Assembly: GCF_019393635.1 (NCBI RefSeq)
Contig: NC_057863.1
Coordinates: 641,921,306-641,985,305 of the forward strand
Direction of reading: 5' to 3'
From: Dromiciops gliroides
Taxonomy: Eukaryota > Chordata > Mammalia > Microbiotheria > Microbiotheriidae
Length of the DNA stretch: 64,000 nucleotides
The position numbers and the translations under genes were made by a program. The notes beneath the pieces are model-generated. The model was not told the origin of the DNA. It ran no database searches and saw nothing but the letters and a program-made list of their open reading frames with translations. Numbering within the stretch: the first letter of the stretch is position 1; every line of letters begins with the position of its first letter. Below are positions 57,765-64,000 of the stretch, one piece after another.

Positions 57765-58705
57765 AAAGTGTTTGAAGGAGAGACAGAATCTATGTTAAGT
57801 TGGGAAGGAGAGAAAAATGGTAAGCTACGTACTGGATGCATTGAGGAAAGAAAGGGAGTCACCTGGGGCTCTGTAGCTATCAGGACTTTGGGTGGTAGAT
57901 ATAAAGAGCATGAGCCTAAAAGGAAGAGAAGTTCCTGAGTGATGGAGAAATGGGGAGAACCTAAATTGGGAATTGGGGACAAGGAGTATTTCCCCTCCCC
58001 CCTCCTTGAACAATGAGCTGAGGGGAATGAATGAAGGTGCAGCCAGGACTGGAAAGGGAGCCAGGGAGTTCTTTATCATCAGCGGGAAGCCAGATTTCAG
58101 TAATTGCTAGCAGATAGATGGAGTCTGAAAGAAAAAGATTGAAGAGGAAGAGAAGTTTGCTACCTGTGGAACCGGAATTCCACAGGGTACAGTGGAAGGG
58201 TTGGAGTGGGAGGGTGGAGGGGGATGGGAATAAGGAATTGGGGGAGGGGTGGGGAAAGGGGTTTAGATGATGACCTATAGGAACTCAGAATCACTAGGAT
58301 GATTGGTATGGTGGGCGTGAGAATGTTCAACGAGTGGAGAATGCTACTCCTCTTTCCAAAGGAGGCTGGCGATCAGACCAGAGAACAGTGCTGTGTGAAA
58401 TGAGAGGCCAGGGCCTCCTGTTCTTCTCTTCCCTCTGAAGGCTGGAGATTAGGCAGGAAATCCTCTGACCATTTATGTATAAGGGGAACTAATCATGTTT
58501 GTGAATGAATGGATGAAGTAGAAAGGGAGGGAATTCTGGGATGAAGGAACAGTATGAGCCAAGGTCTAGGGCTGGGACCTGGTTCTTTGGCCTTTTGCTA
58601 GGGGCATGGATAAGTGAGAGAGAGAGTGATTTGCATTCTTCTTGTCTCCTCTCCACTAGATTATAAATTCTTGGAGGGCATAGGTTATGTTTTACTCATT
58701 TCTGG

Positions 58706-58873
58706 GGGGCAGGTAGGTGACAATGGATAAAGCACTGGCCCTGGATTCAGGAGGACCTGAGTTCAAATCCGACCTCAGACATTTGATGCTTACTAGCTGT
58801 GTGACCCTGGGCAAGTCACTTAACCCCAATTGCCTCACCAAAAAAATTTTTAAAAATTAAATTAAAAAAAAAA
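58706..58873 (+). repeat. MAR1/WSINE1-type SINE
   Basis: Near full-length copy. GTTTTACTCAT occurs on both sides. The preceding 57780-58700 has no recognisable gene or element and may be unique or old repeat sequence. Confidence 0.88.
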
Positions 58874-58984
58874 GGTTTTACTCATCTCTGTATTCCCAGC
58901 TGTGCTTTACCAACAGGAGGTATTCCGTAAATATTCAATTAATTTGTAGAGAGCTTTGAGAATATCATAGAGTTCATATATTAA

Positions 58985-59105
58985 AATAATCCACTGCTAA
59001 GTGGAAGACCTGAGTTCAAATCTTGACCTCAGACATTTACTGCCCACGTGACCCTGGGCAAGTTACTTAACTTTTGTCTGCCTCAGTTTCATCATTTGTA
59101 AAATG
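58985..59105 (+). repeat. Partial SINE of the longer type
   Basis: B-box, CORE and 'tgcctcagtttcatcatttgtaaaatg' text without the 5' head. Confidence 0.65.
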
Positions 59106-59351
59106 CAAAAATACAGGACCTCCCTCCCAATACTCATTATTATTATTATAAATATCATTATTGTTATTATAAACCATTAACTTCATGAATGTGATACAAA
59201 ACTACATTTTCTTAGCTTATGTATTTTATTAGAAAATAAAGATCCTTTGTCCTAAAAACAAACAAACAAAAATACCCCTACAAGTTGCAAGGGCTGGTAT
59301 TGACCTGTTTTGGTAGAGGGAGTTTTTTTGTACTAGTGAAATCAGGTCATT

Positions 59352-59612
59352 GTTAAGTTGTTTTTCAATCATGCCCAATTCTCTGTGACCCCATCTGGAG
59401 TTTTCTTGGCAAAGACACTGGAGAGGTTTGTCCTTTCCTTCTCCAGCTCATTTTACAGATGGGGAGCTGAGGCAAAAAGGGTGAAGTGACTTGCCCAGGG
59501 TCACACAGCTAGTAAGTGTTTGAGGCTGGATTTGAACTCAGGGAGACGAGTCTGGCCTGAGTGCAGTTCAGCACGCTGCACTATGGCGCCACCTAGGGGC
59601 TCCTGGTGAAAT
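59352..59612 (-). repeat. Longer tRNA/CORE-SINE, near full length
   Basis: Starts with 'tttttcaatcatgcccaatt', then 'ccttctccagctcattttac' and the reversed CORE, and ends 'gcgccacctaggggc'. It shows the full layout of the second SINE type. Confidence 0.8.
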
Positions 59613-60295
59613 CACGAGTCCAGTCCTTATTTTCTCTATTTACATAGTACTTTAAATGTATTATTGCATTTGATATTCAAAATACCCCTGGGACATATTG
59701 TTCCCATTTTATAGAGCACCACACAGCTAATAAATGTTGCACCTACTAAGTGTCAGAGTCTGGATTTGAACTCAGGTCTCTGTACTCCAAGTCCAGTCTG
59801 TCTCTATTTACTGCACCGAAAGGCAGGGAGACCATCTAGGGCCCACCTAGAGTATCAGGCAGTGGAGTGGAGAGGAGAAGGAATGGTTCAAAGTGCTCCA
59901 AGGTTTCTAGCCAGGGAGTACGGTAGGATGGGGGTGGATAGTGACAAAAATACTGTAGCTGGAGACCAAAGCTGGCCTGATGGGGAAAATTCTGTGCTGG
60001 AAGAGCGACTGCAAAGACTCCAGGGTTTTTGTGGGAGGGGAGATGTGGCCCCGCGGACACCAAGCTAAGATGCCAAGGATGGACCTCAAGCCAAGGCCTC
60101 AGCATGAGGCTCCCCTCCCTTTGGGGGGCACCTGACACCTAAGGAAGCTGTGCCCTGGCGTCCTAATCCTGGGTTAGGGGAGATCAGAGAAGGAGCGGGG
60201 GTGGGGGACGGCGCTAAGTGACCCCCATTTTTCTGAAGGCTCCCCATCTCTTCTGGATTGCTCAGGAAATCTCAGCAGGTCGCATTTTGGTGCAC

Positions 60296-60305
60296 TTTAT
60301 TTATT
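60296..60305 (-). terminator. NPHS1 poly(A) signal
   Basis: Two overlapping AATAAA hexamers on the minus strand, about 145 bp after the NPHS1 stop. Confidence 0.8.
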
Positions 60306-60447
60306 GGACAAGCTTAGCCTGTTTGCAAAGTGGGGGGACCGTTGGCTGTTTCAGACACACCTACTTGCTTGAAGCATCGATTGCTATCTTGAGAGTCAAC
60401 CCAAGGGCAGCATTTACAGCTTCAAATTACTGGATCTTTAGTGGGTC

Positions 60448-62457
60448 TCACACCAACTCCCCCTGGAGGTCAAAGGGCAGGTAGTGCTGCCCTCCCCCAG
60501 GGTGGTCCTCAGGTACCAGGTCATAAATCCTCCCTGGCTCCTCATATGCTCCGTGGGGCCATTCTCTGTGCTGATAGGTTCCCTGGGAAACAGAGAGAAA
60601 AGGGAAAAATGGAGAATGGGGGGGGGGGAAGGGAGGCTGAGGACAAGATCCAGGGGAGTGAGCTCCCCATCAGCCTGACAGGGAAGCAGAGGCTGGGATG
60701 GGGGCTCCTAGCGTCCTCACCATTTGTGCTACTTTGTAGGGAGCTTCCCACGCACCAGACAGGGGGTACAGCCTTTCAACTTCATCATACAGGGGTCCGG
60801 GACCTGGCACCTCTTCATATTCATGACCCCAGAAACCTGGAATGGGGACATAAATCAGGGGAGTCAGCTGGTTAGGAAGCCCATTGCCCTAATCTGCAGG
60901 GTTATTTTACTTGCTTAAGGATCGAAAGAAAGAGGCAGGGGAGAATGGGGAGGGGGGGAAGGATGATCTTTCAATTTACCTCGATAATGGGGTTCCTCTT
61001 CAAGTGTTGGGGGTAACTGGGGGGTGAAGTCCTTCATGGCATGGTAATAGGGTTCCATCTCTGCTGAACTCTCCTGTTCCCCCCAAAAAAACCCCACACT
61101 CAAACCCCCCCGTTCATCGGTAGTCAGAGTCAGGGGGTCTTAAAGAATACCTTCTTCCCTCTCCACTATCTACTTGGGACCTGTAGAACCTTCCCACCAT
61201 CCCCCCACTTCAATCTCACTCACCCAGATGGGCCCCGGTGTGTGTGAAGCAGCCGGCTAGATACTTCTTTTCCCCTTTCATTACCCACCCCCTAGACCAG
61301 ATGCTCCGATTGCTATCCCGGAAGGGATTTGAGAAATTCTTTGACTCAAAGGTGCTGCCTCCTTCCTGAGGCCATTTGCTTTGCTTTTTAAAAGAAAGGC
61401 TAGAACAGAGAATTACTCCCTAATAATGGAATTCCAAGCACCAGGGACATGTGGATTGTGGAAAATATTCAGGAGCAGGGAGGCCTTTCCTAAACCCATT
61501 CAAATCATAGAGGCAGCTGGGGTGCAGTGGATAGAGAGCCCAGTCAGGAAGACTTGAGTTCCTTTTTCTTTTTTTTTTTTTTTAGTAAGGCAATTGGGGT
61601 TAAGTGACTTGCCCAGGGTCACACAGCTAGTAAGCATCAAATGTCTGAGGCTGGATTTGAACTCAGGTCCTCCTGACTCTAGGGCCGGTGCTCTATCCAC
61701 TTTGCTATCTAGCTGCCCCAAGACTTGCGTTCCAATCCTACCTCTGACACTTTCTAGCTGTGTGACCCTGGGCAAATCATTTCACCTCTGTTTGCCTCAA
61801 TTTCCCCATAAGTTAAACAGGGAAAACAATAGAACCCACCTCCCAGGGTTGTTGGGAAGATCAAATGAGATTATATTTTTTCAAGTGGAATGTAAATAAA
61901 TACCAGTTGTTATTACCAAAGTAAGCCAAGGCCTCCCCCCCAGTCTCACCGTAGTACTCGGGGTGTGCCTGCTACTCCATCTGCTCTCTTCATACTCATT
62001 CCCAGCTCGAGTCTCAGACCTGACATGGGGGAGAGAAGAGTCTGGCAATCAGCTCCCCTCTCCCTTTGCTCCCACCCTCATCTTTCCCTCCTGCCACCCT
62101 CACCCATCTCATTGACCCTCCCCCGCTCCCAGGCTACCCTTCCTTACCCTTCCTCAGTCTTTTCCTCTTTGGCTCCTGGGGGCACAGTGAGAGTAAGGGA
62201 ATTAGGATTAGCCCATGGCAGGGCATCTTTACAGGGGGGTCTGGGGAACCAGATCAGCGCCCTTCCCTTTGCCTGCAGGGTATCTCAGTCAGCATTCGTC
62301 TCTCCTCCCGTTTCCCCTGGAAGGATGTCCTTACCATCTGAGGGCTGCCCACGATGTTTCTGCCTCCAGAGGACATAGCCTATGCAGGAGGCATTGGAGA
62401 GAAGGAACAGAACTCCCAGGGCAAAGAGTATGGGAAGCAGGAACCACTGAGGGAATT
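60448..62457 (-). CDS. NPHS1: NPHS1 (nephrin), 3' coding part: membrane span and cytoplasmic tail
   Basis: Nephrin is the Ig-superfamily adhesion and signalling protein of the podocyte slit diaphragm. Seven 3' exons are visible: 62335-62457, 62148-62175, 61950-62019, 60980-61073, 60721-60836 and 60448-60582 form a phase-consistent chain of six. A further possible micro-exon ends near 62561 but is unproven. The first encodes the span LLPILFALGVLFLLSNASC (human LLPVLFALGGLLLLSNASC). Then come NEYEESRW, EMEPYYHAMKDFTPQLPPTL, GPLYDEVERLYPLSGAW and the end GRIYDLVPED to LPFDLQGELV. The tyrosine motifs YYHAM, LYDEV and IYDLV, equivalent to the Fyn/Nck/PI3K docking sites in human nephrin, are kept. 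The extracellular Ig and FN3 exons lie to the right of the window. Confidence 0.94.
61508..61880 (+). repeat. SINE nested inside a SINE, NPHS1 intron
   Basis: A plus-strand longer-type SINE is interrupted by a minus-strand MAR1/WSINE1 copy (about 61564-61719). The target-site duplication AAGACTTG(A/C)GTTCC flanks the inner copy. Confidence 0.88.
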
Positions 62458-62919
62458 CTGGGGATAAAAACATAGGCTCCTCAGGACAGGTTTCTCCAGA
62501 GAACTCTTCTTCCATTTTCACCATCGTCTGAGAGCAAATCCCTATTCTCTCAGGCTTACCTGGGTTACTTCCATTGCCTCCTAAATGGTCTATACACTCG
62601 GTTTTTCTCTCACTGTTATATTCTGCACACTGATGCCCAATTCATCTGACCACATTCACTTTCAGTCATTCATTCAGTATTAGTCATTCAACAAGTATTT
62701 ACTCAGCACGGAACCATTGGGGATGCAAAGGCAAAAACCAGTCTCTTGCCCTCAATGAGCTTACAATCTAATTGTAAAAGCAACTATCAAAAATAAGGTA
62801 CAATATAGGGTAAATGAGAGGTGATCTCAGAGAGAAGGTCTCAGGATTGGGGGAGGGAGAAATGGGGGAGGCAGAAATGGGGGACAGGGCACCTGGAAAG
62901 GGAAGGGGAGATTTGAGCT

Positions 62920-63104
62920 TTTTGTTTGTTTGTTTTTGTTTTTTGTTTTGTGTATATGTGTGTGTGTCTGAAGCAATTGGGGTTAAGTGACTTGCCCAGG
63001 GTCACACAGATAGTAAGTGTCAAGTGTCTGAGGTCAGATTTGAACTCAGGTCCTCCTGAATCTAGAGTCAATGCTTTATCCACTGCGCCACCTAGCTGCC
63101 CCCT
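62920..63104 (-). repeat. MAR1/WSINE1-type SINE
   Basis: Minus-strand copy between TTGAGCTTTT repeats. The 62458-64000 interval holds this, further SINE/MIR/L2 pieces and no supported NPHS1 exon apart from the possible micro-exon. Confidence 0.88.
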
Positions 63105-63249
63105 TGAGCTTTTATCTTTAAGGAAGTCAGGAGGTGGAGATGAGAAGGGAGGGCATTCCACACACCACTGGGACCAGTGAAAACTGTTGGTGGAATTGGA
63201 TGGTAGATTGTTTTGTTCAAGGGACAGGGAGGAGGCCAGAATATGCATC

Positions 63250-63410
63250 TGCAAAGAGTGCTGGATTTGGCAGCAGAGAACCTAGTTCAAATACCAGCAA
63301 CACCACCTGGGTGACCTGGGATAAATTATTTAGCCTCTCGTGCCTCAGTTTCCTAATCTGCAAAATGAAAGGATTAGACCAGATGACCTCTAAAGTCCTG
63401 TTGCTGTCTA
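63250..63410 (+). repeat. tRNA/CORE-SINE (diverged)
   Basis: 'gttcaaataccagcaacacc' then 'ctgggtgacctgggataaa' and 'cctcagtttcctaatctgc', a diverged MIR/CORE-SINE. Confidence 0.65.
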
Positions 63411-63414
63411 AATC

Positions 63415-63640
63415 CATGCTCCTACCATTCCCGATCAGAAACCTGCCCTGGCTTCCCACTGTGTGCAGGACCAACAATGCCTCTGCCTGGCATTCAAAGT
63501 CCTTCTTGATGCAACCCCAGCCTTCCCTTCCAATCTTATCTCCCATCACTGCCCAACATGCACCTCTGCTCCGGTCTGGGGAGTCTCAACAGTGTGGCTA
63601 TTCCTTCCAACTGAAATATCCTGTCCAGGCAAGTATTACT
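63415..63640 (+). repeat. L2 LINE 3' UTR fragment
   Basis: 'ctggcattcaaagtccttc' and 'cccatcactgcccaacatgc' are L2 3' UTR text. Confidence 0.65.
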
Positions 63641-63654
63641 GAATTTTCTTTGTT

Positions 63655-63769
63655 TTTGTTTTATTTTCTGCAGGTTAAGTGACTTGCTCAAGGTCACACA
63701 GCTAATAAGTGTCAAGCATCTGAGGTCGGATTTGAACTCAGGTCCCCCTGAATCCAGGGCCGGTGCATA
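63655..63769 (-). repeat. 5'-truncated MAR1/WSINE1-type SINE
   Basis: Minus-strand copy lacking its head. GTATTACTGAATTTT occurs on both sides as a target-site duplication, so the truncation happened at insertion. Confidence 0.82.
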
Positions 63770-63857
63770 GGTATTACTGAATTTTTTAAGCCCTACTCAA
63801 GGCTCAGTTCTTTCATGACTACCCCCAAACAATTTACTAGCAGTGGGAGAGATTGTA

Positions 63858-64000
63858 ATGACTGATAATAGGTAATAATAATAACTAGCATTTTATGCAG
63901 TCATTTAAGGTTTGCTAAGTGCTTTACAAACATTTCATTTTATTCTCACAACAATACTAGGAGGTGGGTGCTATTATTGTCACCATTTTACAAATGAGGA
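63858..64000 (-). repeat. MIR fragment at the window edge
   Basis: 'ttaaggtttgctaagtgctttacaaa' and 'ttctcacaacaatactaggagg' are the reversed MIR 3' half. It runs off the window. Confidence 0.7.

Noticed and set aside
1-64000. CRISPR arrays, operons or prokaryotic mobile elements
   Set aside because: Spliced mammalian genes and marsupial retroposons throughout; the tandem arrays seen lack unique spacers.

Overview
The window is nuclear DNA of a marsupial, most likely an Australidelphian. The evidence is dozens of tRNA-derived CORE-SINEs of the MAR1/WSINE1 type (A box TGGCGCAGTGG, B box GTTCAAATCC), many L2 and L1 fragments, and a block of mammalian genes that corresponds to human 19q13.12. 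No bacterial, viral or CRISPR-like content was seen.

Left third (1-31 kb) is a compact, GC-rich cluster. From left to right it holds LIN37 (minus, 3' end cut by the window edge), PSENEN (minus), U2AF1L4 (plus), IGFLR1 (plus), the 37-exon histone H3K4 methyltransferase KMT2B (minus) and ZBTB32 (minus). PSENEN and U2AF1L4 start 571 bp apart, head to head. IGFLR1 and KMT2B converge tail to tail about 300 bp apart. I resolved the coding exons by splice phase and by similarity to remembered human proteins. PSENEN comes out at exactly 101 aa.

Middle (31-48 kb) holds no recognised protein gene. It is packed with SINEs, L2 and L1 pieces, some nested, plus a GGAA microsatellite. It also contains an isolated CpG island near 45.6-46.2 kb with a CRE palindrome, three CCAAT-type boxes and a possible first exon.

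Right part (48-64 kb) holds UPK1A (minus, seven coding exons, TATA-type promoter), about 8 kb of repeats, and the last seven coding exons of NPHS1 (minus), from the transmembrane segment to the C-terminus.

The genes are functionally unrelated: cell-cycle repression, gamma-secretase, splicing, receptor signalling, chromatin, lymphocyte repression, urothelial plaque and kidney slit diaphragm. Their co-occurrence reflects conserved synteny. Three points stand out. ZBTB32 carries three in-frame stop codons in its BTB/linker exon. KMT2B carries six single-base surpluses, all in G/C mononucleotide runs, which looks like an assembly problem. UPK1A is next to NPHS1, which differs from the human order and fits one inversion.
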